Below are positions 12,881-28,000 of a DNA stretch of 64,000 bases, in pieces. Source of the stretch: Paramecium sonneborni (lineage: Eukaryota; Ciliophora; Oligohymenophorea; Peniculida; Parameciidae). Position numbers and translations under genes: made by a program. Every line of letters starts with the position of its first letter. Positions within the stretch are counted from its first letter, which is position 1. Under the pieces are notes generated by a model that ran no database searches, was not told the origin of the DNA, and saw only the letters and a program-made list of their open reading frames with translations. Location of the stretch: contig CAJJDN010000114.1 of the NCBI GenBank assembly GCA_905182985.1, positions 302,111 through 366,110 of the forward strand, given 5' to 3'.

Positions 12881-15800
12881 TCATTGGTTAAAGTAAACTC
12901 TAACTTCAGGTACATTCTTTAATATCTGTTCATCTTTCACAAAATTAATTACTAAATCTACATAATCAGTCTAAAAAAATGATATATAAAATATATACCT
13001 TAACATCTAATAATTCAAAAATGGGTTATGTAAATAGATTCTATCCTTTGTGAAGATCATGCATATAAATGACTGAAGATTATTTGAATACATTAATTGG
13101 TTCTAAATGATAAGTTTATTTTAAGTGTTAGAATAAGCTCTACAAAGTGATTTCTTTTCCTAATCTAACCTCCCATCTATCCCATAAAGTAACATTAACT
13201 TCTTCATTTAATTTGATAGTTTCAGCTTTCATAGGTTCAGTCAATTAAACAATAGGAACTGCTAAATTAATGAATCCATTCTTCATATTTTCCAATTTAC
13301 ATTTTTTTAGAACTTTAACTAATTCTATAGTCTATAATCCTGAAACTACTGCTGTTGTAGTAGCTAATGCTGGAACTATTCTTCCAGCCTTTAATTTAAC
13401 AGTAATCCAATCCATTTCATCAAGACCATAATTTAAAGCTCTTAGATTTCCTAGAGAATGAATAAAATCTATATGACCATTCATATCACAATCTTTTTCA
13501 AATTCTTATGAATATAATTTAATTCTAAAATATAAATATATATATATACCCAACAGATCTCAAATCTTGAAGTTATGCTAATAATTTAGTAGTATCATCA
13601 AAAATATTATTCTCTTATTCTTCTTCTTATTATTTCTATTATTTATTTTCTAGTTTTAACACTTATTCTTCTATCTCCTTTTTCTTTGAATCATTAGGTA
13701 TCCATTCTTTACATGTCATTTTCTATCCTAAAATAGCTACAGCAATTCTGTTCTTTTCTAATCTCCAATCATTTGGTGTAGGTAGATTATATTGTTTAGC
13801 TCTAAGAAAAGCCATTGTTGATATAAATTATACTACAATGAGATTTTCAATATCATAATTTAAACATTTTGGAGGTCTTTTTGGTAATTTCCAAAAAGGT
13901 TATCCATCTTTTGTTTTAGCATCAGTTGGATATGTGTAAAGTAATTATTTAATATCATTGATAAAGTATTTTTAAAATTTGTTTTTAGCCCATTAAATAC
14001 AATCATCTAATTTGATTGGAGCAAATTATAATAATTTAATGGTAGATTTTAATTGTTTAATTTCTTCTGGATTTGATGGATTAAATGATTAATTATCAAT
14101 AATATTTTAAGCTAATTTTGGTTTTAATGAAAACAACTTATTAAATTTATCTCTAGCAAATTCAATACAATGGAATGTTTCTTCTGGAAACATTTTTAAA
14201 GTACAATAAGGAATTTCACCTTCTTCAACAGGATCTTACATACTATTATATGATTCTGTTTAGAATGGAATAATACATTAAACATGTCCTTTAGGTCCAA
14301 GTGTTCCAGATTCTAATAATGGAATCTTAGCTTTAACACATCTACGATCAACATATCTTCTAGCTTAAACATTATCAAGAGCATTAGCAACAAGTGATAA
14401 TTATTCAAAATATTAATCATTAAAAATGTTTTCAGTTTATTCATGAACTTTATCCATTCTAGCTATTAATTTTCCTTTAAGAAGAGGATTCATTTAAATA
14501 ACAGCTGCTGCTGCAGTCTAAGATTTAGGTTTATGAATATGTTTTTCTCTGAATAAGAATTATCTATTTAGATTAGATGTTTCAATATGATCAGGATCAG
14601 TTATAGTAATCTAACCTTCTATACTTAAATTAATCATAGCAAAATTCTTTAGTAATTCACATCCAATTGCACCACATCCAACCATGAATATTTGTGTATT
14701 CTTAACTTTCTAATAGAGATCTTATCCCATTAATTTAGCCAAAGCATCTTTACCTGTAATTTATACTTGATCTAATGCTTACATTTAAGCTTATTGATCT
14801 CCTTTTTCATCCCATATTTCGAAAGGTAAGACTTCAATACAATCAAAATAATAAGCTTAATTAATAGGAGTAAATTTATTAGTGAGGGCTTTAATAATTT
14901 CTTAAGAGACAAACCCTCCTAGATAAGCAGCAAGAGGAGGAAATGCTGGTAATTAGAAAGTCTTCTAAAACATTTTGAGATAGTATTCTAAATACTTAGC
15001 TTATTTTTAATTCTATTAAATTAAGTTACCCTTATCAAATTTTTGAATAGAATCAAGAAGATTAGAGATATCTCCATTAGTATATGATAGTGTTCTATAT
15101 GCTAAATGTAATAGACTTTGTTCTAATGGTTTAATACTATCACTGTCCTTAAGATTTGGATCTAAGAAATCATCACTATTTAAAACAGTATCTAAGGGTT
15201 TATTAGAAAATGTAATAGTTTATTTAACATGTCTGGCTATTCCACTTGATATGTATGGAGAATATTAAGAGATATCATCTAGAATCTTAAATTTCTTTGT
15301 AGAAATTGTTTAAATTTTGAGAAGCTGATTATTAATAGATTAATCTCCTAATTGCATTCCTTAGACTTATAATAAAATGATATGATCCCCATCAGCAAAT
15401 TAAGATCGTTATCCCTCTAATAATTCAACTACTCCATCTTATGAAATAGATTTAATAAGAACATCTGCAATATCTTCTCCATTCTTATCAATTACTTTAA
15501 ATTCAGTTCCAAAGTCATTGATTATTCTACCATAAACAGAATTAGCATTAGATATTATTAATTTAATATTATGAGTTCTACAGAGATTATCCCAACAAAT
15601 TAATTCATTGTAATCATAAACATCTGTTAGAATTGCTATGTCAAATTGCTCTTTAGTTATATACTCTTAAACATCTTTCTCTATCACTTTAACTCTAACA
15701 TAGTTATTCAACTATTAGATTTTGTCTACACATACACTAGCCCTTGATTTCCCAATATCAGATTAAGAAAGGAAGAACTACCCAACCAGATCATCCTCAT

Positions 15801-16000
15801 TTACTACTTTATTATCATAAATGGCAAAAACTCCAACTCCAGAAAGCACCACATTCTTAGCTATCTCTACACCCAATGATCCTAATCCACTAATCAATAC
15901 TTTCGCATTTGCCTGTTTCTTAACAGCTTCTATTCCCATCGCTCCTATATATCTACTCCATCTGTCTCTCACTTATTCATTGCTTACATCAAGTACTTAT
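12881..16000 (-). other. Complete E1 (UBA1-like) region of the giant protein
   Basis: About 1,000 residues matching the usual length of a stand-alone ubiquitin E1. It has the inactive adenylation half (RDRWSRYIGAMG, GLGSLGVEIAKN), the active half (VGCGAIGCELLKN, DPDHIETSNLNRQFLFR), the second catalytic-Cys domain (LLESGTLGPKGH, TESYNSMQDP, PYCTLKMFP with the Cys codon at 14203-14205), and the C-terminal ubiquitin-fold domain ending EVRVYFNQ. There is no Met near its start: the preceding codons run on from the E2 domain. Whether it charges ubiquitin or another modifier cannot be told from the sequence alone. Confidence 0.88.
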
Positions 16001-19000
16001 TCTTAAATAGCTTTATCATATGTCACATCTACTTCTTCTATATTGAGTATTCCTTCTGTGACTTTTGGAACATTTACTTGATTTTCTTATTATTTCTTTT
16101 TTCTTCTTTAATTCAATTTTGGACTTATTTCTTTGATGCTTGGATGTTAATAACTATTTAAAGCTTTCTCTAATTCAGCAGTAGCATCTTTTAGCATCTC
16201 TAAATATTAAGTCTTAGATTTCTTAAATATTGAACACCATTGACTATTATGATCACTCACCAATCCCATATATTATGCTTATCTCTATTCTGCATATTAT
16301 ATCCATTTTTTTACTTCATCCATAATTTCAACTCTCTTCAAATAAAAATGTCTTCTAATAATTGATTCAAATCCTAATGGTGGATTTTTAATATTTTCAA
16401 TCATTGCATATTATATATTACCAAATCTAACAATATTAGAATATGCTTCATTCTTCATTTCTCCATCCTATTAACCTGCTTCCCCTTCAAATCCTGGTTC
16501 ATTAAAATAAACATCTTCAGACATTATTATAGCTTATGTTGATACTAATACTTATAATATTGTTGATAATTTAGGATCCCAGTTTTCTGATGCATGTCCT
16601 CTCCATGTTCCCAATAATGATAAACATACTTTACCACATGCATATAAATTAGGATTAAATCTCACTTTACCACCTCCAGTAGTTGATAAATTCATCTTTG
16701 GAGGAGTATTTGGATATTGATCTTCAAAATATATATCAAATAAATAAGCTCCATGAGCATATGGTGTCCCAGATGCTCCCATTATTAATGCTTTTATTAC
16801 ATCTACTCTATCCTTATCAGCTCTTACAAATATTGAATTTGTATGTTCAACTGGTAATGAATTTGACATATCTGCGAATTCTTATGCTAAACGAATCAAT
16901 TTTGCTGGAGTTGGAATCGGAGCTTAAGTTATTTATTTTTCATAATAATGAAGATATTACTGATTTTATCCCTTAAATGAAACATAATCAAATCTTAAAT
17001 CCTTTAATAATAATCTATAAGCTTCATTTAATGGTAATTTTAATATCTCCTACAATTCATGTTCTTTTGCTTCTTCTAATTCCTCATCTGATTCATCACA
17101 TTCAAATCTTTCTATTGCTTCTTAAACACATGTATCCGTCTCCAAAATTATTGTTGCTATTTATTTTGAAATCTAATCCTTCTCTGACAATTCATTTGTT
17201 TTCAAACATGATAAAAATATTTGTGCAATATTTTTTAAGTTACTTAATAATTCTGCTATAGATTCAATCTGTTTTGGTATATAATTTGATGGAATCCTTA
17301 ACAATAAAGGAGTCAAATTTTTATGTTTCGCTAATGTTTTTGTTAATTAAAGATAACATAAATTGAGATCAAAATCTTTTGACATTTCTAACAATGAACC
17401 AGATCTAAAAGCTGCTTCTAATAAAGACAATAAGGCACTTTCAAATATCATTTCATTAATTCTTTTTGATAATTCTTAATTCAGATGCCAATTATCATAA
17501 TTGAAAAAGTTTCTTATAATTTCTAAAAGAGATTTTAATTATTCAGATCTAACTTTCTTTTTATCTAAATATTCTTATGTATTCCATTTTTAATTCTATC
17601 CAGTTTAATCACTACCATATCCAACACCTTACTTCTTTTTAGGTTTTCTATCTACACCTTTATCATTTTATACTTAGTTTTACTATTATTATTATTATTA
17701 TTATTATTAAGGTTCTTCTTCAGCAATAATTTCTTAAAATACTCTTTTCTTTTCTTTACTAACAACGGCAATTTTATCTAAGATTTTTTATATTAAATTA
17801 TCATTAATAGCAATAATTCTAATTTCTTAATTATTATGTGTCTTAAAAACATCTGACAAAGTATCATAAATAAATTTAACAGCTTCAATTTCTTTTTCTT
17901 TCCATGCTTTTTAATCACTATTAGGTTAATCAGGTGTACCTGCTAATAATTAAAAGAGTAATTCCATGGATTTCTTATTTTTTAAATAATAACTAAAAAA
18001 TTATGGGACTGAACAAAAGGCACTTAATTCAGAGACATATGAATTCCAAATTTATGTCAATTCTTAATTTTACCATTTTTTAGTTGCATCCTAGACAGCT
18101 AAAATAATTTATTTGACGCCATCTTAATTTTAGAATGCTTCAAAAATTCTCAAAGCTGCTGAATATTACAATGGAGTTTCAGTAAGAGAATTTAATTATC
18201 CTAATAATTCTAATCCATCAACAACAAATGTTGGGAATGGTTTTGTTTATTATTAAATTAATGTACCATTAAGTTAAATACTAGTTGAGTTTTTGATTGC
18301 TTATTCATTCAAAAACATATTCGATACATAGATGCATTATAAAATGTTAGTATTATTACAATTTCCTGGTATAGAATAAATAGGTGTAGCACTTAAATAA
18401 TTATAGACAGATTATTTAGCAAAGTATTTATCTTATAAGATAGGATTACTTAGAATTCCATATCCAAAAGTAGAAGTATCATTTGTTTCTATTAATTAAT
18501 TACCTTATTATCCACTAAACAATGGTTTTTATGTACTTTTAGATACTTATTATGGTTATTAATAAATCCAGATTTCCATTCTTTACATCCAAAAATCATC
18601 AAAATAATAATCTTCCTCTGGTTTTTATTCTAAAAGTTCAAAATCATGAATTCCAATAGAAACACTTGAAACTTCTTAATCATCAGAAAATGTTAAATTG
18701 ATTCTCTCCAATAAAAATGAGAAAGAACCTCCATTAACATGATCCATACCTACTCCAAATGTTTTACGATCATTATTTAATAAATGATATACTCTATCTT
18801 TCTCATAAGTAAATCCAAATTATTCTCCATTCTCTGGAATTGGATACACTTCTCCTGGATAATAATCATGTTAAAATTCACTAACCAAAGTACCACATTT
18901 TTAAGTACTAAATAATCCAATAATACAATTTTCATTTTGATTATTATTTTTTCCAAATAATAAAATTAAAAATGGTCCCTTCTATAGAGTTGATAATGTT

Positions 19001-22000
19001 TTATGGAAATATGAGCCTCCTTATTATAATTCCATTTCCTTAACCCATCTTCCTCCTTTTTTTAGAGAATTGGTTTTAATAACTTTTTGAATAGCTGATT
19101 ATAAAGCATCATAATATTAAGGTGTGAATTCTTTGGCTTAAAATCCATTCAATTCATATGATCCACTAGTTTCATTAGTTTCATCTTCTTAAATATGAAG
19201 GGAACTTAATTTTCTTATATCACCCACAAAAATTTAACTCTCTTTATCCCAAATATCAATTGTAAAATCAACTTTTTCTTCAAAATTTAATAAAGGTATA
19301 AGTACATTTTCAACATAATTAATATCTACAATTTGTGATAATAAATGAATATCATAAATCAATTTTGAAGCTAATTAACTAATTGCTTGAGATGTTGATA
19401 ATGTTATCTTACCAATAAAATTAACGATATGACTCAATGTTAATTAATCAATTTATTTTAATAATGTTTTAGATGGGTTTGATACTTTCAAATTGTCATA
19501 AACTTATAAATGGTAATTATTTGCGCAATAAAATTCTTTAAGTTCTGTAACATTAGCAGATGAATCAAAAAAGAAAAAGTAATCAGACATAGTTGTGTTA
19601 TCTGTTTTTTTCAATGATTCTATTGTTTATTCAAAGATTTTAGGTATATGTGGTTTAATTAGATTAACAACATCATTGCTAATCTATACTAAAATAGACA
19701 ACAATTTTAATTTATATAGAGGGGACTTTTGCAATAATTATTATGTCATATCTGATAAACCAGTTTATTATAATTACATATTTAACACATATGGTTATGG
19801 CAATTTAATTAGAGTGATAAATAATCTAATTATCATATTACAATGTTCATATGATTAACTTGTCACTTCTACTGCCTATAGAATATTTTAAAAGTCTTCT
19901 TCTTCCACATCTAATAATATTGGTTCTTTGCTATTTTACTTGCTTGAAATAAGTATTGCATAAGTTAAGGCTTCAATTAAAAGAGTAAGCTGAGTAAATT
20001 AATCTTAAGATTTAGCAATTTAACCAATTTATTTTATTTAATTCAAAATGTAATTTAAAAATTTCTTTAACCTATCTAATTATTTATCCTTATCTTATAA
20101 AACAATTTCTGCTGTTAATTTAGCATGTGCCCATTCTAAAGTAATATCCATAATCTAATCTAATACCCAATCTCCAAATTCTGGATTATACTTAGTCAAT
20201 CCTATAAACAATGGTGAAAGTGTAGATTCATTCGAATGTAATGCTAAACTAATATTTTTAAAGCTCTTTTTTATTTATTAAATTATGTTCTAATTATTAC
20301 TGATATCAAATAATGTATTTCTAAATTTTTATGAACACATCTTGCCTAATAATCTACTGGCAGTTTTCTCCTAAATAGTTTATATCTATTTATTTCTATT
20401 AATTGATGAATCATAACCTGTAATGGAAATGAAACTCACTCCTATTTAAATATTATTGTATTGTTTAAATGACAATTAAGAAATCTACTCTAAAAATGTT
20501 ATTTGTGGCTTTTTCATAATAAATCTAATATAAGTAATAGGTTATTATACTAATGATTTAATTTATTGATTTAAAGTTCCTTAAGCATTTAATCTCCAAA
20601 CATTTAAAGCCATAACTTTAACACTATAATATGTATATGCTTCATCTTCAATCAAAGTCATAATACCTATTGGATACCATAAATTATCTGAAGTCTTGTT
20701 CTTAACTTCAACTACTACTATATCTGGAATACCTAAAATTCTATCATTGTATTCTGGAGTGTATGCTTAAAATCCAATTTTAATTTATTTTAATTCAATA
20801 GATTTCTCTAATTAGAATTCAAGAATATAATCTTCAGATAATTCATCTTTTAGAGTTAAAACATGAACTTTAGCTTTGACTCCTTTTTTATTTACTTACC
20901 AATCCTTAACCTATTATTATGGTTACCCTGGTTATTTCTACGATTCAATCATCAATAATTTATTAGCAAATTCTTCTTCTTAAGGTTGTTATTCACTTGC
21001 CTCACTCTTTTCTTCAAAAGTAGTTGAAGTCAAATGTGTTTTTTCTAACAAGTATTCAAAACCATTTCCATTAATAGCTATTTCTCTCACTACTTAATCA
21101 GTAATCATCCATAATTCATTTAATTCTTCAAAAATTTCTTAAGTATGTTTTATTAATGAATAACTCAATATATTTGTCATTTAATTCACCTATTCTTAAA
21201 TTACTATATCAAATTCTTTTTAAAACTTAAACAACTATATTAATGATTCTGTTGCTAATTATTAATCTGCTTATAACCAATCAAATATCTATCTTACATG
21301 TTTACTGATGCTTCCTAAAATCTCAGTTGCAGGAGTTACATTAGGAATATTTGATTTATTAAGCATATACCAATGAATATATTTTTTTATTAATTCACCA
21401 TATTATGGTATTTCCTATATTAGTATTTATAATTTTATAGGACACTCTGCCTTTTTCATTAATTATAATAATTTATTTCCAAATTATAGCTTTTTCAATA
21501 ATGATAATTCACAACTATATACACCATCATGTCTTCCAATATTACAATATTTATATAGATATTGTGCAGTTTCAGAAAATATCAATTTAAATATTTGAGC
21601 ATTTATTTTCCTTTCTTAAGATGCCACTATATTTAATAATCCATCTATCAATGTTGTTCCTTAATATTAAAATATTTATTTTATTAAATTACTATTAAAT
21701 TCTGTACTTTAAGTATGTTCTAAAATTGATTTTGTCATTTCAATAAATCTAAATTGTATTACTGCTTATTTATTTGTATCTAATTTCAAATATATTGATA
21801 ATAATTAATCATATATTTTGTGCTCCATAATTAATTAAGTTGGAATTTTACTCATCAAATTTAATAATAATCCCCAATAAGTTAATGAATTTTCTAATGT
21901 TTCATTATTAAGTAAATTCTTTCTTGGTTCAATTAAAAATTTAATCATCTATGAAACAGTTTCAATATTGCATATTTGAACAAAACCTCCTTCATCTAAT

Positions 22001-25000
22001 TTTTCTGAAAATTCCTAATAGGTTTAAGCAGCTTAATATTTAACAGATCTTTTTCTTTGATTTTATTTTTGTTCACCTTAGCTTAGATTCATATTCTAAA
22101 GTAATAATAATTAACCAACTACAAATGATAAAAATGAAAACCAAGCTGAACTATCTAATGGATGTATAAAGATAGAAATATTTTCATTAGCATATTTTAC
22201 TATCGCATTCAATATTATTTAGAAGAAATAAAATATTAGTTTATATGTTTATTAAGTACATAACTTTTCTATAACCTATTTAATTTAATTCAAAATAGTA
22301 TTAGAATCACTTGATTGTATTGCATTAGCTAATAATTAAAATAATCCTGATTATGTTGGATCAGTAGGATTTGTAATTTCAGTTACAAAATGAATGAGTT
22401 CATCATTATTTAATTTCATTAGAACATTACATGTTTTTAGAAATAGGTTTTAAATATCTTAAATTTGATATTATTATTAATTTTATAAAGTCCATTTCAT
22501 TATACAAAATAGAGTTGAAAAAACCTTTTACTTTGTTAATTCAAAACATTCATCTGTTAATTTTTCTACCTATCCTATTTCTAAATCTTAACTACTTGTT
22601 GATCTTAGAGTTCCTAAAGGTTTAATTTAAATTTAAGGATCTACTAATTCCTTATTATTGAACTATTTATCTACCAATTTATTTAATACTAAACCAATTA
22701 ATTGTTGAGCTTATTTTATTTATTATTTTTCACTTAAAATTATTGAAACATACATAATAGTTTGACAAATTGGAATATGAAGAACTTTTAAAGTATTGAG
22801 AATATTAGCATCTGAATCAATTTTTTGATATTAAGCAAAAGTAAATAGAATCCAATATTTTAAGTTTAAATTACTCAATATAATATTAAGTAATTAGAAA
22901 CTCAAATCTGTTATTGGACCTTGGTTAACTTATACAAAAGTTTTATATATTAATTAAGCCATCTTTAATCCTTCTTATTCTCTTAAAGCCATATCTGATC
23001 TCCATTATTGACATGTAGAATCAGCATGAATTAATATTTTAATCAGTTCATAAGCATATGTATACAAAAAGTCTAAAGATTTACTTAAATTAAGACTTGA
23101 ATTTGGATCTTGAATTAATTCAAGCTATAATTTTCTGATTATTTAAATTGTATCTTATAACTTTTCTTTACCCTAATTCTATTATAGTTTTTATTTTAAC
23201 TCTTTTTATTTTTAAACCAACAAAGCCCTAAAATATTATGATTATATTTAAGTATGAGAACTATGAGAATTATTAGACTCTTTTATTTGTAAGATTATTT
23301 ATTTTTGTTTCAATCCTAAAACTTTGGCTGAATCCAAATAAATAGCTCCTTAATTGATGTATTTTTAGTATTTCAAAGAGTTAGGAAAGCTCATCTCCTT
23401 TTCAAAAACAAAATCTCCTTCAATAGTGAATGATAATTCAGTTTATACCTATTTTTCAGATTGTTAATTTAATTATCCTTTGAATTATGGAATTATACAT
23501 AATTCCTTAGGAGCAATATTATTCTCTTCTTTTGTTCTAGTGGCTGCAGTTAATGAATATGTTATTTGTAATTTTAATGTTCTCACTTATTAAGCCTTAA
23601 TATTCCATGACATTATATTTAATTTACTTTTAGGCATATTTGATGAATGTTAATCAGCATATTTAGTTAATTAAACTAACAACCAATCTGGTAATGTAAC
23701 ATCCAAAATAGGTTAATTATTTTAACCATTAAATAAAGTCACTCTTACTACTCTACAATTTATCTGAGGAGTATTGAATACCAATTAAAATTAATGAATG
23801 TCATATGAACATAATAGATCAATTACATATTCATCATAATGAGCTTATCTTGAAAATACTATTATTGAATAAAGAGGTCTCTTTATATTAATATCTATGT
23901 CTATCAAATTATTTGGTTTATCAGAGTCTACCTTTTCTTTATTACTTATTTCAATCTATTTTTATACTTCACCTAAAACTTAAGATATTAATGGAGTATC
24001 TTCTAAAAATTAAGTTAATTTATAATATCTATCAGAAAATAGTTACTCCTCAGTTAACATCAAGAAAATTTATAATTAATTTAACTTATTGAAATGACCT
24101 GAATCAACTTTATGAATAAACTTTGCAATTTATTTTAAATGACTTAAAATATATGGATAATATTCTTTTGAATCTAATGAAGCATATTTCTTCAACATCT
24201 AAAGTAATTAAATAAATCCTGTTGGTTTTATTATATCTGATAATGTAAAAATATTATTAATAATATCTTTTACTGCTTTTACTAATTAACCATTAAATTC
24301 AGGTATTGTCAAAAATTATTAAAAGAATGTTTAAACACAAGATTCTTCTTATTATTACTATGATAATAAATTTAACTTAATAAATTCTAATATATTTAAG
24401 TCTTTATAACATATGTTTACAAATTGAGGAATACTTTAGAATAATTTACACAAAACTTTAATTGCACTGAATCTTTATTATTAAGATGCTTTAATGTTAT
24501 GAATAAGTTACATTAATTTCTAATTGAATTCATGATATTTTGAAACATCATGCATCAAATTTGTTATTTAATAAGCTTAAGGTAATTTTTATAAAAGATT
24601 TTAATTAATATCTTTCTATTTAAGTCCAGTAATTTAAAGAAAACTTATTTAAGATTCTTTTAATTCAATTTTAATGTTTTAAACATTTGATAATAAAGAA
24701 GCAGGTATTTCACATATGTATTTATTATAATTACCATAAGTATCTTCTCTAAATTAACATTAATCTTTATCCAAAACATTATCATTTACTTTCAAAGTAA
24801 TATCTTTAAAATGTTCAAAAGATTCTTAACTTTAAATCAATTACTCTCCTAAGTTTTCTTTTACAACAGTGCCATATGCAACAAAATAATTCAAAGTGAG
24901 AGGATTTTATTCAAATTTCACTTAATCAGTCTGTTTTGCTGATAGAGTCATTAATAAAATATATTTTCCTATTTTTGGATTTTCTAAATTAAATGTTATT

Positions 25001-28000
25001 TATTCTTCATTTGGTCCTAATTCAAAAAATGCTACTGGTTCCCATGGTTTTAAAGGTCTAACATCTTTTTATCTCTCTTATAACCATAATTGATAATTTT
25101 CTTTATTAAAATTTTAGAATTTTTAGCAAAATTAAAAATCATTAGCATTATTTCCTATAAAAATCAATCCAGATCCTAAAGGAACTCCAGTATTTTAAAA
25201 TTTATTTGGACTTGCAATCGAAAATTTAGAAAAACTCATTAATCTTCCATGTAAATGTTTAAATATAAATTCTGGTTTTGAATAAACTGTAGAAAATATT
25301 TCTTATTAAACAAAACATATTTTTGATATACATTACTAAACATTAAATTAAGATCCTTTATGACTGAAAATAGTTAATGGTAATTAATCATCTTTCTCAG
25401 GTTTTAATCCATCAATAGATACCCATCCTTCTGATTTAAAAGTAGATTTTTTATCACTGAATCCTGTTACTAACAATTTCATCATTTGTTACTATTTAGA
25501 TAAATGTAATTCTATTTAATTTTAACTTTTTTAATTAATATCTACTATTATATTAGCCCAGGATTCTCCTTTTTTTTATGATAAAAGCATAGGATTTGTA
25601 CTAATTGGTTAAAAGTATACATCCTAATGTTCATTCAACTTTGCTAAATCTGAAATTTCTTCAGGGGTTAATTTAGTTAAATCATCCAAAGATTCAACAA
25701 TATCATTTTATTATTATATATTTACTTATTATTTCTCTTAAGTTTCTTCTTACTATATTTCTTATTATTTAATTGCTGCTTTTTCTTGTTTTTAGGTTAA
25801 TTATAATTTTGGTTCATAACTTTCTCCTAAAGATTATAAGAATTATATTTTACCATCAAATAAAGAGCATTCATAAACTTTTGTAGCACCTTAAATAAAA
25901 AGTTTATCATCTTAAAAGTATAGGTTTGTTATTATATCATCTATTGGTAAAATAATTTAGTCTTTAAATTCAAATTCTTCTTTTGATTACTAAATAATTT
26001 TAATAAACAATTACTGTTAAAACTGGATATAAGGTTTCATAAATAAATCTACTATTTTCTCCTTCATTTAATAATTTTAATAAATTCTAAAAATTTTCAA
26101 TTTATTAATAAGTTTTATTTGATAAAATTGAATAAATTCCTTCATTACTACTTCTGAAAAATTAACCTAAATATTTGATATTTTGAAAAAACCTATTCAA
26201 AACTAAATAAGATTATTATTCAGTAGTAAAATTATGGGCAAATAATAAATGTCTAAATGGTTTTTAAAGATTGATTTGAATAAAATTTGATAATTTAGAT
26301 GTTTTGAATATATTTCTAAATTTTTCATTGTTATCCTCCTAAACTTTCTCATTCTTTTCCTCTATAACATCAGTTTACTATTCTGATATTTACTCTTAGA
26401 TAACGATAATATCTTCTTTTTCGAATGCATCTTAAGGAGGTTCAGAATAACATGCTTAACATTTAATATATTCATTTGAATTAAGTAAGGTGCATTCTTT
26501 ACAAGTCCAATATGGTTTTAATTTGGATAATTTAACTTCTTTTTATTATGATTATTATTATAATTTTTCTTTTGTTTTTTATTCTTCAATAACTATAACT
26601 TTCTCAATAGCTTCTTCAATTTTATTTTTGGTTTCTATCAATGCTTATTTTGAAGCTTCAATTGAAAATCCCATATTATAGAGTTAATCTAACAATTCTT
26701 CACTCGGAACAATAACTTCTTAGGCTTCTTCACTTTGACTATCTTGATTTTCAATATTTGAAGATGCATTATTTTCTTATTAAGGTTCAGCAAATAAAGG
26801 AGCTAACGAATTTTAATCTTCTACTTTTTCTTCAAATGATCTAAGATTATATTATAAGCATCTATGTAAACTTAATTCTCCATTCCAAACTTAAATTAAT
26901 CCTTCTTCATTTATAAGAGTGAAATAAATTGAATCATTAAATGATTTTACCAATTAAAAATTATCATCTAAATCTACATAAGGAATATTATTAATTGTCA
27001 ATGCTAAAGGAATATCTATATAACTATAAATTTTTTCAGCTGGCAATATTCCGAATAAATCATTCTTATAAGTTATTGGTTCAATTTAATTTCTATAATT
27101 TGTAAAATGTCTAAATTAATTTGAAAAACCTGGTAGTTTCATTAATCCTAATTCTGTTAATTATATAATATCATAGGGGTAATTATTTGAATCTAAAAAA
27201 GTGTGTAATCTATGAAATTAAGAAAATATTCTAGGTACTAAATTAAAAGATGTAGTAGAATTAAACTTTTCAAATATTTAATTGTTTAATGTCATTGCAT
27301 ATAATTATTCATCAATTTCTAATAAAATTCTGATTATTTTTAGTATTTTACAACTTTCAACTTATTCATCAATTCTCAAAACACGACCAAAATCTTATTC
27401 AAATTCTTCTAATTATGAAAGAACTATTTATTTCATTAAAATATATGGAATTTAAATAAAAACTTAGTTATCATATTCTTTAGCTTATATCCAATAATAA
27501 TGAAATTATTCAATCATTTTTTGATTAGTTTATCCATTTTCTAATGATTTTTTCCAAGTAAAAGATGCTGAGATTAATTAATAATGTTGTTTGATTAATT
27601 TAATAAATATTAAAGATTAAGGAGTTTCTGGTCTATTTGCAAATATATTAATTAATTATGTTTCATCTATATTTGATTTACCTAATTTAGGTCTAAGCAA
27701 CTTGATTTTATTATTGTGGAAATAAATAAAGTTATTTGCAATTTTAATAATGGAATCACAATTGAATTCTTTAAATTAAATTTAAGCCAATTTTTCTGCA
27801 AAATCTAAAGTAGGTATTTAAAATTCATTTTTTAATGTAAATAAATTGAGAGGTAAACATTTAATTCTTGGATAATTTAGATTTGGATGTTATGCAAATG
27901 GATTTAAAGCAGCAACTTTTCCATGTGGAGTAAATTATATTAGAGGAATATATGTAGCATTCTTTTCTATAGTAAGTGTTTTTTTTTAATTATGATTTCC

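Noticed and set aside
15778..16006. Separate E1 start and an overlapping plus-strand ORF
   Set aside because: The apparent E1 start is a GTG inside the fused frame; the plus-strand ORF is an antisense shadow of the E1 coding sequence.
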